A stretch of DNA of 64,000 nucleotides, taken from Phycisphaerales bacterium. Its GTDB lineage: Bacteria; Planctomycetota; Phycisphaerae; Phycisphaerales; SM1A02. Below are positions 53,540 to 62,632 of this stretch, piece after piece. The stretch's first letter is position 1, and each line of letters begins with the position of its first letter. Location: NCBI GenBank assembly GCA_029247205.1, contig JAQWLT010000026.1, forward strand, positions 1 to 64,000, read 5' to 3'. The translations under genes were made by a program, and so were the position numbers. The notes under the pieces were generated by a model that saw only the letters and a program-made list of their open reading frames with translations, did no database searches and was not told the origin of the DNA.

Positions 53540-54871
53540 CTACTCGTGTCGCAAGGCCTCAATAGGGTCTTGCCGACTTGCGAGTACGGCCGGATAGATC
53601 CCGAATACCAAACCTGTTGCAGCTGCAACGCTGAATGACACCACAACCGACCACGGCGTGATCGCAGCCTCAAACGAGATCTCGGTTTCAAGATGCCGCT
53701 GCACAACAGGGAGCGAAAGCACCCACGGAAGCGCCCGATCTACAGCGAGTGCGAGCCCGACGCCAAAGAGAATGCCCAAGATCCCCCCCGCCGCTGACAA
53801 CGTGCCCGTCTCAACAAGAAACTGCAAAATAATGTCGCGACGTGTTGCGCCAAGAGCACGGCGAATACCAATCTCCCGTGTTCGTTCGATGACCGATGCG
53901 AGCATAATGTTCATGATGCCGATGCCGCCCACAAGCAAACTGATAGCAGCGATGGCTGTCAGCAAGAGGTTCATTGCAAATGTGGTGCGTTCTACATTTG
54001 CCAGCAATTCCCAGGGAACAATAATGGTGACATCGCCAGACTCGGCGTGGCCCGCATCGATCACGCGTCGCACTCGTCGAGACATTTGGATCACTTGATC
54101 TGCATCGGTGGCCTCAATGTAGATTTCCGAAAATCGTGTCTCCTCTCCCGAGAAAGAACCGCTTACGCGGCGCATCACCGAATCACTAAACTCCAGTCGT
54201 CCGGTAGATATCGGAATGTGCACATCTAGATTCAGATCCCGGCCAACAAGCGCTACCCCTGCACCGCCAGAGAGACCCACAGGATGAAGTACGCCGATGA
54301 CCATAAAAATACGATCGTCGATGCGAATTGTCTCGCCAATGGGTGACTTGAGCGGGAAGAACTGATCCGCCACGGCCGAACCAATGACAGCAACACGCGA
54401 TCGGGCTAACTCATCCTCGGGCACGAGATACCGGCCACCGCTCGCAACGCCAAGATTGAGCACAGAAAGCAGATCAGTCGTCGTTCCATACACCTGACTG
54501 ACCGTTCGGCGCGGACCATATGACACTTCCGAACCAAATGCCTTGAGCGGCACCATGCGATTGGCATCGGGCAGCGTGTGCTTGAGCCGCTCCCAATCTA
54601 CATCTTCAAGGCCAAATTTTGCCACAAAGCTTCGCTGCTCACCGCTTGCGGCGGCAGACTCGGGCGGACGCTGTGAACGGACAATGATATTGCGGGCGCC
54701 GAGTGCTTGAATATCGCGAACAGCTGCCCGCTTATTGCCCTCACCGATCGCAACCATCAGTATGACTGCGGCCACACCAAGAATGATTCCAAGACTAGTG
54801 AGAATCGACCGCAGCATATGCAGGCGAAGGTTGGAGAGCCCAAGCCGAATTGTCTCAAGAAGGAATTCCAT
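53540..54871 (-). CDS. MacB/FtsX-type ABC transporter permease
   Basis: A 443-residue permease with four predicted membrane helices: one near the N-terminus (MLRSILTSLGIILGVAAVIL), then a periplasmic MacB_PCD-like domain of about 220 residues, then three helices (FAMNLLLTAIAAISLLVGGI, LSAAGGILGILFGVGLALAV, WSVVVSFSVAAATGLVFGIY). The EIGIRRALGATRRDI motif is typical of FtsX/MacB permeases. These pair with a MacB-type ATPase and a periplasmic fusion protein, neither of which is here. It stops 1 bp past the convergent STN-like gene. The substrate is unknown; export of peptide, macrolide or lipoprotein is typical. Confidence 0.88.
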   Translation of the reverse strand: MEFLLETIRLGLSNLRLHMLRSILTSLGIILGVAAVILMVAIGEGNKRAAVRDIQALGARNIIVRSQRPPESAAASGEQRSFVAKFGLEDVDWERLKHTLPDANRMVPLKAFGSEVSYGPRRTVSQVYGTTTDLLSVLNLGVASGGRYLVPEDELARSRVAVIGSAVADQFFPLKSPIGETIRIDDRIFMVIGVLHPVGLSGGAGVALVGRDLNLDVHIPISTGRLEFSDSVMRRVSGSFSGEETRFSEIYIEATDADQVIQMSRRVRRVIDAGHAESGDVTIIVPWELLANVERTTFAMNLLLTAIAAISLLVGGIGIMNIMLASVIERTREIGIRRALGATRRDIILQFLVETGTLSAAGGILGILFGVGLALAVDRALPWVLSLPVVQRHLETEISFEAAITPWSVVVSFSVAAATGLVFGIYPAVLASRQDPIEALRHE

Positions 54872-54913
54872 TGATTGATGCTCTGGAGCGAAGTGGCATG
54901 GTACGCTCGGGCG

Positions 54914-55195
54914 ATGGGTCGCTCAGCAGACATCTCGGCCATTGAGGAAGTTTCCATACCACGCGGATGGATGTTTCGCTGCGATCTGGCAGGTGCCGGC
55001 GAATCAGAAGTACGGCTGGACTGGGCCGACTATGGCCACTGGTGTCCCGGTGGAGGTACCACCCCAAGCCGAGTCGTTGAAATCGTGCTCCAGGTCATGT
55101 TCGAATACGGCGCCACGGTGCCAACATCCTTTGATGCTGCCCGCGTGCGTCATGTCGTTCCAGAAGCCGACAAACTCATCACCTCCTTGATGTAG
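54914..55195 (+). CDS. small hypothetical protein
   Basis: A 93-residue soluble protein with no membrane span or known motif. It contains EVSIPRGWMFRCDLAGAGES and DWADYGHWCPGGGTTPSRV; two Cys and a Trp-rich centre. A longer frame from 54878 is possible, but it starts 7 bp from the divergent permease start. It is 38 bp before the histidine kinase gene. No family is recognised. Confidence 0.55.
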   Translation: MGRSADISAIEEVSIPRGWMFRCDLAGAGESEVRLDWADYGHWCPGGGTTPSRVVEIVLQVMFEYGATVPTSFDAARVRHVVPEADKLITSLM

Positions 55196-55233
55196 GGCAC
55201 CAGCCCGCGTGACCCCTGCTACGCTGCCTTGGC

Positions 55234-56844
55234 ATGTCGCGTGGAGTCAGTCTTGCAAACAAGTGCCTCATCCTCTTTGGCTGCGCCATCGTTGCCATCT
55301 TGGTTGGTGCGCTCCTCGTGCCCTGGGTCGGTGTGCGGACACTCATCCACGAGAATCAGGTAGAGATCGCAGGTCAAGTCTCGGACGCCTGGCTTGCCGG
55401 CAAACTTGAACTTGGCGGCTTGCAGCCGGGGCATAGAACAGATCTAGAGGTAGCGGGCCCTGGCGGTGGCATGAAAGTGTCATGGGTGCCAATTGATGAC
55501 ATCGACACCACCACAGCCCCCGACGCCTTTACCAGCCGCGCCCTCGAGGCGTTTACAAGCACGCCCGATCAACCCTGGTTCACAACGACAAAGACACAGG
55601 ATGAGCATGAGTTGATCTTCTTTGCGAAACCGGTCACCGCTTCACGTCTACGACGACTTGGCAATGCGAGGGTCTCCGACTTTAGCGCCGGTGTGTCCGC
55701 CCCCACCGTCACCGATCCAATTAGCGGGCTGTTGGTTGTTTCTCGAAGCACTCGATTTGGCGAGGGACAACTCGACCGCAGCCGCGCCGTCATCGTGCTG
55801 ACCGGCCTTGCGGCTGGTGTGCTCGCGGTCATTGTGTTCTGGTTCATCCTGTTCCGATTGATCTTCTCTCCAGTTCGACGCCTTCGCCGTGTCGTTGACC
55901 GTGTAGGAGAAGGACAGATTGAGGCGCGAGCCGATATTCATACTGGGGATGAGTTTGAAGAACTCTCGAAAGGTCTCAATGAGATGCTCGATAGTTTGGG
56001 CGAAGCCAGAACGCGGCTTGAACAGATGAACGAAAATCTCGACCTGAAGGTGTCAGAACTGGCCGAGGCAAATGTTGGCTTATGGGAGTCCTCACGTTTC
56101 AAAAGTGAGTTCCTCGCCAATGTCAGTCACGAGTTGCGAACACCACTCAACTCAATCATCGGATTTGCAGATCTCCTGCGAGAAGAGGTTGCTGCTTCTG
56201 AGGGACCAGCCGAGAAGCACCTTCGGTATCTCTCCAACATCATGTTGAGTGGGCGATCGCTGCTTGAGATGATCAATGAACTTCTCAATATGGCCAAAAT
56301 AGAGGCTGGCCGAATGGAAGTTGCCGTCGAACCAACGAATATCATCGACTTGGTTGAAGGAATTGTCGGCATCATGTTGCCACAAGCAACGGCACGCTCA
56401 ATCGACGTTACAACGACATTTGATGATGGCCTGCCAACGATCGAAACAGATCCCGGAAAGGTGCAGCAAGTGCTCTACAATCTTCTGTCTAATGCCATCA
56501 AGTTTACGCCCCAGGGTGGACGCGTATACATTGATGCCGAGAAGATCGTGAAATCCGGCCTCACTGAGTTCATCAGTCTGACAGTGACGGATAATGGCCC
56601 AGGTATTCCGGTCGACATGCAAGATGTCGTTTTTGAAAAGTTCCGTCAGGTCGATGCCAGCCATACCAGGCAGCACTCCGGCACTGGTCTTGGCCTCGCC
56701 ATTTGCAAAGAACTCGCCGAGATGTTGCAGGCTGATCTGCAACTCAATAAATCGCCAACAGGTGGCGGCGCTTCCTTCACCCTGACGCTTCCCCTTGCTT
56801 GGAGTCCACCCAAACCTCGCTCACTCATGAGTCAAGAGGCTTAA
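55234..56844 (+). CDS. sensor histidine kinase
   Basis: A 536-residue membrane kinase. Order: membrane helix (about 14-36), extracytoplasmic domain (about 40-185), second helix (VIVLTGLAAGVLAVIVFWFI, about residues 188-210), HAMP (RLRRVVDRVGEGQIEARADI), short coiled coil, HisKA with phospho-His in FLANVSHELRTPLNSIIGFA, and HATPase with QQVLYNLLSNAIKFTPQGG, VTDNGPGIPVDMQDVVFEKF and SGTGLGLAIC. No receiver is attached and no response-regulator gene is adjacent. Its last 20 bases overlap the convergent Cys-pair gene. Confidence 0.92.
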   Translation: MSRGVSLANKCLILFGCAIVAILVGALLVPWVGVRTLIHENQVEIAGQVSDAWLAGKLELGGLQPGHRTDLEVAGPGGGMKVSWVPIDDIDTTTAPDAFTSRALEAFTSTPDQPWFTTTKTQDEHELIFFAKPVTASRLRRLGNARVSDFSAGVSAPTVTDPISGLLVVSRSTRFGEGQLDRSRAVIVLTGLAAGVLAVIVFWFILFRLIFSPVRRLRRVVDRVGEGQIEARADIHTGDEFEELSKGLNEMLDSLGEARTRLEQMNENLDLKVSELAEANVGLWESSRFKSEFLANVSHELRTPLNSIIGFADLLREEVAASEGPAEKHLRYLSNIMLSGRSLLEMINELLNMAKIEAGRMEVAVEPTNIIDLVEGIVGIMLPQATARSIDVTTTFDDGLPTIETDPGKVQQVLYNLLSNAIKFTPQGGRVYIDAEKIVKSGLTEFISLTVTDNGPGIPVDMQDVVFEKFRQVDASHTRQHSGTGLGLAICKELAEMLQADLQLNKSPTGGGASFTLTLPLAWSPPKPRSLMSQEA

Positions 56845-57148
56845 CCCAATCCCAGTCCTTCGACTTATGAAGCGCTCCGGCGGCTTGCTTGATGCAACGC
56901 CGACACGCCGAACCTTCAACACAGATTCCTTTCCAAGCTGGATCGTCACGCGTCTCAAGGCATAGGCGGCACGGGGCAGACGGCAGATCCTGACGCTCCA
57001 ACACAAGCGATCGATAGGCAATCGTCAAGCAACTACCACAGATCAAGCTGCCTTGGTGGCCCTCAATGCACGCGGTCCCAGCCGACCATGCGGGATCGCC
57101 GCAGAAGTCGCACAGAATGTCTTCGGGCTGCACATCATCTGGATTCAT
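56825..57148 (-). CDS. small Cys-pair (zinc-ribbon-like) protein
   Basis: A 107-residue soluble protein with four Cys-X2-Cys pairs: CDFC, CGSC, CRLC and CRRC, plus single Cys between them. They would make two zinc-binding knuckles. ATG 57148 is chosen since it lies 4 bp after the TrmB stop; ATGs at 57163, 57172 and 57175 are in frame and would overlap trmB. It could be a small nucleic acid or protein-binding factor. I do not recognise the family. Confidence 0.6.
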   Translation of the reverse strand: MNPDDVQPEDILCDFCGDPAWSAGTACIEGHQGSLICGSCLTIAYRSLVLERQDLPSAPCRLCLETRDDPAWKGICVEGSACRRCIKQAAGALHKSKDWDWVKPLDS

Positions 57149-57152
57149 GCCT

Positions 57153-57833
57153 TCACGATGCATTGGTTTCATCATCCTTATCAATTCGAGTCAGCGTCAT
57201 TGCGTGAAATGGCCTGCCTTCACGCTGGTATTTTCGCTCAAAGTTTGTTCCAACTACTTCGCCATCGCCTGCTGAGCCGGGCGGCAAAAACTCACTCCGG
57301 CTATAGAGTGATGCGTGCCGCTCGACATGTGTTTCGTACCAGGCGAAGAGATCACTGTGATCAGTCACCAAGTGGACACGCCCAGAAGGCTTCAGAATAC
57401 GATGCATCGCAATCATGGTGCTGTCTTGAACAACGCGTCGCTTGTGATGTCGCTTCTTAGGCCACGGGTCAGTGAAATAGAGGTGTATCACGTCAACAAC
57501 GGATGGTTGGCACCGATGGCATACAAACTCACCCGCATCATCTCGGAGCATTCGAATATTCGTAAGCCCATTTCGCCGCACGCGATCGGCCGCATATCGA
57601 AAGAATTCCCTAGTCCATTCGATGCCCAAGAAGTTTGTTCCTGCCTGAATGGAAGCTTGCTGAACGAGGAATGTCCCCTTTCCAGAGCCAACTTCAAGTT
57701 CAAATGGCCTTGCGGGATCGGCGAAGAGTGTGCGTGGATCAAGTGATCCACCGTCCCAGGCAGGAAGATCGTCCGCTTCTAATCCGAAGCCAGTAATATC
57801 AAGCGTGCGGCCGCGTGAGATACTGAAACTCAT
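57153..57833 (-). CDS. trmB: tRNA (guanine-N7-)-methyltransferase
   Basis: A 226-residue SAM-dependent enzyme that makes m7G46 in tRNA. The SAM-binding motif is FELEVGSGKGTFLV; the tRNA/catalytic motif is LYFTDPWPKKRHHKRRVVQ, followed by GRVHLVTDH. Length is normal for the family. ATG 57833 is preferred since it overlaps the hydrolase stop (ATGA, 57830-57833); the upstream in-frame sequence would lie inside the hydrolase gene. Confidence 0.94.
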   Translation of the reverse strand: MSFSISRGRTLDITGFGLEADDLPAWDGGSLDPRTLFADPARPFELEVGSGKGTFLVQQASIQAGTNFLGIEWTREFFRYAADRVRRNGLTNIRMLRDDAGEFVCHRCQPSVVDVIHLYFTDPWPKKRHHKRRVVQDSTMIAMHRILKPSGRVHLVTDHSDLFAWYETHVERHASLYSRSEFLPPGSAGDGEVVGTNFERKYQREGRPFHAMTLTRIDKDDETNAS

Positions 57834-59443
57834 GGTGACACCCGTGGGGGCGTCATCTGGAGTTGGTCTACAAGCCATGTTGTGAGTGCTTCGCGAGCAG
57901 ATGCAGCCACTTCGTTTGGTGTTTCAGCAATCGCAAGCGAGTGATCGAGACCCGGGATCAGCCTTGGCTTGAAGTCCACGCCACGTTGTGACGCAATCTC
58001 AGTCAACGCTGTCAGACTGTTTGGACCGTCAAAAGTTGCGTCGCGATCACCCTGCAATGCAAGTACTGGAATTCCTCGAATGCGTGCAATTGACATCCGC
58101 GGATCCATACCCATGTGAAGTCGCCACTCAGGATCCACCGCAAGCAACATCAGGGCGTCAATCTCATCAGCAGCTGCACTCACTTGCTCTTCACCGAAGA
58201 GCGCCCGGCGATGGGCAATCCATTCTGTGGCTGCAATTCGAATCGCCTTCTCGTTGGCATCATGCATTGCGAAATCAATGAATGTCCGCCAGGCCGCGAG
58301 GGCCTGCTGCGTCTCATTGGGTTGCCCGGCGGCAAGAATGAGGTCTTCCATAAGCAGTCGGCCAGACTTGCCTGGTAGCGAGAGCAACACAACTGCGGAA
58401 ACATTGTCACCGAAAGTGGCAGCGTACCGGGCCACAATCGACGCTCCACCGCCATGCCCAACAAGTGCCAACTTGCGCAAGTCAATGGCTTCGTTGGCTT
58501 GCAACCAATCCATCCAACGGCGCGTTGCCCTTACGCGTTCCTTAAATCCGGCCTCTGGCAAATGCATTCGGAATGTAGCAAAGCCCTGTTCACCAAATAC
58601 GCTCGCAAGAGATTCCATTACAGGGGTACCTGCCACGATGCCGTCAAGATCAGCCCCAACTTCCCCGATAAGGAAGACCAATGGGTGTGGCCCATCGGTG
58701 TCTGGAAAGACCAGTCGACCAGATAACATTGGTTCGCCTGGAGCCTCGAGTGTCTGTAACGAAGTATCCGTTCGTGTCAATGTAATGATGTGCTGATCAC
58801 GACCAGTCGTCCACAGCGCCTTGGTTGTCGCCCCGATGGGCTCAAGAGCCAGTGAAACAGGTGTGCCCCCTTGCCGGGAGGGGAATTCCAAAAGTAGAAT
58901 GCCGTCACTCTCTACGTCGGTGCGGACGTCAACCGGATATCCCTCAATCGGCGAGTTCATGCTGCTGGTTTGATCGACTTCGGCGAGCCATCGCCCATCA
59001 TGCTTGACCAGGTGAACCGCGAGATCCACTATCTCGGTCTCGCCAATAAGAATCTCTCCGCGATAACTCACGCGGGATGGATCCTGACGCACCGCATGGC
59101 GTCGAGCGGCATGAAAGACGCCCGGGTTCTTGCTTCCATTGATGCGAGTGGTCCCGGCAATCGTTTGGCACATATCGTCAAGCGTGCCACGAAAGTCCAC
59201 GCCGCCAACCTTGAATGTCACGACACTGCCTTGAAGCGAGGCGTCCTCCAGCATCGCTTGATGCAGTCCACCCGCAACACTCTCCACACGACCGGTGAAG
59301 TGATGGTCGGAGCTGTTCTGAAGCGTGAGGACAAAGTCCATTGATGGTTGGCCCGGCACGGTCCACGCGCCCACCCATAATCCATCAGGACATAGAGCCC
59401 CGATTGATACCGCCAGCAGGACAGTCAAGCCCGGCAGGATCAT
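57830..59443 (-). CDS. exported alpha/beta hydrolase-like protein lacking the nucleophile serine
   Basis: A 537-residue protein. A signal peptide (ILPGLTVLLAVSIGALCPDG) and an N-terminal domain of about 190 residues (beta-rich) come before an alpha/beta hydrolase fold. The elbow where the catalytic Ser should be reads LALVGHGGGASIV, so GHSxG has become GHGGG with Gly in the nucleophile place. The Asp of GDRDATFDG and the His of GLDHSLAI are kept. The layout recalls exported peptidase/esterase proteins (EstD-like, with a lid-less fold). It is probably not a normal hydrolase; binding or a different chemistry is possible. The stop overlaps the next start (ATGA). Confidence 0.78.
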   Translation of the reverse strand: MILPGLTVLLAVSIGALCPDGLWVGAWTVPGQPSMDFVLTLQNSSDHHFTGRVESVAGGLHQAMLEDASLQGSVVTFKVGGVDFRGTLDDMCQTIAGTTRINGSKNPGVFHAARRHAVRQDPSRVSYRGEILIGETEIVDLAVHLVKHDGRWLAEVDQTSSMNSPIEGYPVDVRTDVESDGILLLEFPSRQGGTPVSLALEPIGATTKALWTTGRDQHIITLTRTDTSLQTLEAPGEPMLSGRLVFPDTDGPHPLVFLIGEVGADLDGIVAGTPVMESLASVFGEQGFATFRMHLPEAGFKERVRATRRWMDWLQANEAIDLRKLALVGHGGGASIVARYAATFGDNVSAVVLLSLPGKSGRLLMEDLILAAGQPNETQQALAAWRTFIDFAMHDANEKAIRIAATEWIAHRRALFGEEQVSAAADEIDALMLLAVDPEWRLHMGMDPRMSIARIRGIPVLALQGDRDATFDGPNSLTALTEIASQRGVDFKPRLIPGLDHSLAIAETPNEVAASAREALTTWLVDQLQMTPPRVSP

Positions 59444-59862
59444 GATGTCGATTCGCGGGCGAACTCAACTTCAGGGGCATCTGACCATAACTCATCGAGA
59501 TCGTAGTACCCGCGGCGTGAGGGCTCGAAGACATGCACAACGACATCCACAAAGTCGACAATGATCCAAGTAGAAGCTGGATCAGCATTCGTTCTGAATC
59601 GATGCTGCCCGTTGGCATCTCCGATGCTTTCAATATCGCTGGCCACCGAACGAACTTGGCGATCGCTCGTTCCAGAAGCTACCACCACGTAGTCGCACAC
59701 TTGGCTGCGACCTCGGACATCAAACACACGTACATCTGTGCAGTGTCGATCCGCCGCTGTTTGAGCGGCTTCAATAGCAAATGCCTGCGCGTCCTTAGAA
59801 AGCGCGGAGGCCCCGGAACTAGGTCCCGAGGCCTTCGACGGAATACCGTGCGAATCGATCAT
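59440..59862 (-). CDS. rsfS: ribosome silencing factor RsfS
   Basis: A 140-residue member of the RsfS/Iojap family, which binds L14 and keeps the large subunit from joining the small one in poor growth. The family block is CDYVVVASGTSDRQVRSVAS, followed by WIIVDFVDVVVHVFEPSRRG and YYDLDELWSDA. ATG 59862 is chosen, 4 bp after the pyrophosphatase stop; the in-frame codons upstream run into that gene. The stop overlaps the hydrolase start by 4 bp. Confidence 0.92.
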   Translation of the reverse strand: MIDSHGIPSKASGPSSGASALSKDAQAFAIEAAQTAADRHCTDVRVFDVRGRSQVCDYVVVASGTSDRQVRSVASDIESIGDANGQHRFRTNADPASTWIIVDFVDVVVHVFEPSRRGYYDLDELWSDAPEVEFARESTS

Positions 59863-59866
59863 TGAA

Positions 59867-62500
59867 TCAGCCAAGCCCAAGGGCCGCCTGGAAGCTCGGC
59901 CCAAAGTTTACGACCAACCCGGCAAAGACAACCGAGACGATGGCGATCAACTTGATGAGAATATTGAGGGATGGCCCCGAGGTGTCCTTGAATGGATCGC
60001 CGACGGTATCGCCAGTCACTGATGCCTTATGCGAGTCAGAACCCTTGCCGCCATGGTGGCCGGCTTCGATGTACTTCTTCGCGTTGTCCCATGCGCCACC
60101 AGCGTTCGCCATGTAGATGGCAAGCGCAAATCCACTGGTGAGGCCACCAACGAGTAGGCCCATGACGCCACCGACACCGAGGATGAGACCGACAATGATG
60201 GGCGTCACGATGGCCATGATCGAAGGGATCACCATCTCACGCTGCGCACCGGCGGTAGAAATCGACACGCACTCTTGGTAATCAGGGAACTCGACACCGT
60301 CTACGGTGACGATTTTGGGCCACTTCATTGGGTCCGCAACCTCTTCATCAGACATGCCTTGCTTCTTGAAGGCCTCGCGCATCAATTTGAACTGGCGGCG
60401 ACACTCGCCCATCATTTGGTAGGCAGCGCGGCCGACGGCACTCATTGTCATCGAGCAGAACACGAAGGCGAGCATGACACCGAGGAACAAGCCACCGATG
60501 ACTCGGGGGTTCATAATGGAGATGTCGTAGAAGGCAGCCATGTGCTTGAGCGTCGCCCGATCAGCGGGCACAAGATCAAAGTGCACGTCACCCGCAGTGA
60601 CGACGTACTCACCGGCCACATTGTCCCAGGTTGCCTGTGCAGTCACTGTGGAACCATCCTCGAAGAGATTCTTGACTCCCTCAGCAACGGCGTTAGACGA
60701 GAGTAAAAGCCCACCTCCAGCAAGGACATGCTGATCGGTCTCAGCGACCATCTTGAACTCGCCATGACCTTCGTAGGTCATGTGAAGTGTGTGCTCACCG
60801 TAGGTGTCAAAGGAACTTGACACAGACGAATGGGCGAATGTCTTCGCTCCCTCAACATGCGCGGCGATCGTGGTGGCGTCATCCACCGAGAGTTTCTCAA
60901 CGACTGCACCCTTGACAACAATTGCGTACGCAGCAAGCAAAGCCATCGCGGTCAAGGCCGCAGACCCGATTGCAAAGCCCTTGCCAGTAGCGGCTGTGGT
61001 GTTTCCGAGTGAATCGAGCATATCGGTCCGCTCACGCACAAAGGCGGGCTGGCCCGTCATTTCGGCGTTGCCACCAGCATTGTCGGCGATTGGCCCATAG
61101 GCATCGGTCGCAAGCGTGATACCCAGGGTACTGAGCATGCCGACGGCAGCAATGCCAACGCCGTACAGGCCCAAGAGGAAATTCTCGTTGCCACCACAGA
61201 AACCAAAGGCAGCCAGAATGGCGACCACGATGATGATGAGCGGCGCCCAAGTCGACTTCATGCCCTCTGAAATGCCGGCAATAATGACAGTCGCGTGACC
61301 AGTCTGTGTCTGCTCAGCAATGCGTTGCGTTGGAGCGTGCTCATACGACGTGTAATACTCCGTCGCGAACGCAATGATCAAGCCTGCAGCGAGACCGGTG
61401 ACGATGGCGAGCCATGGCTGCCACCACTCAAACGTACCGTTGTTGGCACCAAGCAGAATATAGAACAGCACACCAGCACCTAGAGTGACGAGTGCCGACG
61501 AGAACCACACACCCATGTGCAGGCCTCGAAGCAATTGACTGAAAGAAGCACCTTCTTTTGCTCGAACCACGAAGATGCCGAGCAGCGAGCAGATGATCCC
61601 GATACCAGCAAGTGCCATCGGTGCGACGGCCAGTTTCATAGCCCACTCGCCACCAAGTCCACCAGCAAACGCTGCCGTTGCACCAATTGCCATGGACGCA
61701 AGAATTGAACCGTAGTACGACTCATACAGATCGGCGCCCATGCCAGCGACGTCGCCCACGTTGTCACCAACGTTGTCGGCGATGGCAGCAGGGTTCCGCG
61801 GGTCATCCTCAGGGATGCCGGCTTCGATCTTACCAACGAGGTCTGCACCGACGTCAGCGGCCTTGGTATAGATGCCACCACCTACACGAGCAAAGAGTGC
61901 CTGCGTTGAAGCACCCATGCCATAGGTCAGCATGATGGCAGTTGTCATTTCAAGGGACTGCTCGGGGAAGAACGAATTCCAGACAACGAACCAGGCACTC
62001 ACATCAAGCAACGCGAAGCCGACGACCACCAGGCCCATGACCGCACCACTGCGAAACGCGACGGTAAGCCCAGCATTCAACGATTGCTTGGCGGCAAAGG
62101 TTGTGCGAGCCGAGGCGTTCGTCGCCATCTTCATGCCGAACCAACCACAGAGGCCAGAGAAGATGCCCGCAATCGGAACACCAATGGCTGTAGCCTTCGG
62201 CTGAATCCCGAGGAATCCAAGCGCCACCAGAATGGCAATCAAGATGATGAATACAACCGTCACAACCTTGTACTGCCGTACGAGATAGGCCATTGCACCC
62301 TGCCGAACGGCTTGAGCAATGCGAATCATCTCTGGCTCGCCTTCACTCTTGCTCATCACATTTCTGCTGAAGACAAGAGCAGCGATCAACGCAAGTATCG
62401 CAGCGATAGGGGCGATGAACCACACCCATGCGGTATCGATAATCGCTTGAATTCCCTGCGAAGCAGCGGCATCAGTCGTCGAAAGAAACAACGTATTCAC
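59867..62500 (-). CDS. hppA: membrane-bound ion-translocating pyrophosphatase, K+-dependent type, with a large insert
   Basis: An 877-residue, about 16-helix protein that uses pyrophosphate to pump H+ or Na+. The catalytic acidic motif DNVGDNVGDVAGMGADLYES, and SLGNTTAATGKGFAIGS are visible. In the latter, Ala and Gly stand where K+-independent members have Lys and Thr, so K+ dependence is expected. A hydrophilic segment of about 120 residues (60540-60920, about 527-653) is inserted after this helix, in a loop expected to face outside; normal enzymes have about 25 residues there, so it is not conserved. GTG 62500 is chosen with GAGGAG 10 nt away; GTG 62509 is too close to it. The RsfS gene follows 4 bp later. 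Whether Na+ or H+ is pumped cannot be told. Confidence 0.93.
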   Translation of the reverse strand: MNTLFLSTTDAAASQGIQAIIDTAWVWFIAPIAAILALIAALVFSRNVMSKSEGEPEMIRIAQAVRQGAMAYLVRQYKVVTVVFIILIAILVALGFLGIQPKATAIGVPIAGIFSGLCGWFGMKMATNASARTTFAAKQSLNAGLTVAFRSGAVMGLVVVGFALLDVSAWFVVWNSFFPEQSLEMTTAIMLTYGMGASTQALFARVGGGIYTKAADVGADLVGKIEAGIPEDDPRNPAAIADNVGDNVGDVAGMGADLYESYYGSILASMAIGATAAFAGGLGGEWAMKLAVAPMALAGIGIICSLLGIFVVRAKEGASFSQLLRGLHMGVWFSSALVTLGAGVLFYILLGANNGTFEWWQPWLAIVTGLAAGLIIAFATEYYTSYEHAPTQRIAEQTQTGHATVIIAGISEGMKSTWAPLIIIVVAILAAFGFCGGNENFLLGLYGVGIAAVGMLSTLGITLATDAYGPIADNAGGNAEMTGQPAFVRERTDMLDSLGNTTAATGKGFAIGSAALTAMALLAAYAIVVKGAVVEKLSVDDATTIAAHVEGAKTFAHSSVSSSFDTYGEHTLHMTYEGHGEFKMVAETDQHVLAGGGLLLSSNAVAEGVKNLFEDGSTVTAQATWDNVAGEYVVTAGDVHFDLVPADRATLKHMAAFYDISIMNPRVIGGLFLGVMLAFVFCSMTMSAVGRAAYQMMGECRRQFKLMREAFKKQGMSDEEVADPMKWPKIVTVDGVEFPDYQECVSISTAGAQREMVIPSIMAIVTPIIVGLILGVGGVMGLLVGGLTSGFALAIYMANAGGAWDNAKKYIEAGHHGGKGSDSHKASVTGDTVGDPFKDTSGPSLNILIKLIAIVSVVFAGLVVNFGPSFQAALGLG

Positions 62501-62632
62501 GAATCTCACTCCTCAATCATCGCGTTGATGCGAACAAGCACCGATCGCGCGTTATAAAGACTTGGTCAATTCCAGTATCGGTAATCTGACGCGATCAACA
62601 TGCGATCGCCTCGAGTCTTGATCATGATTAGA

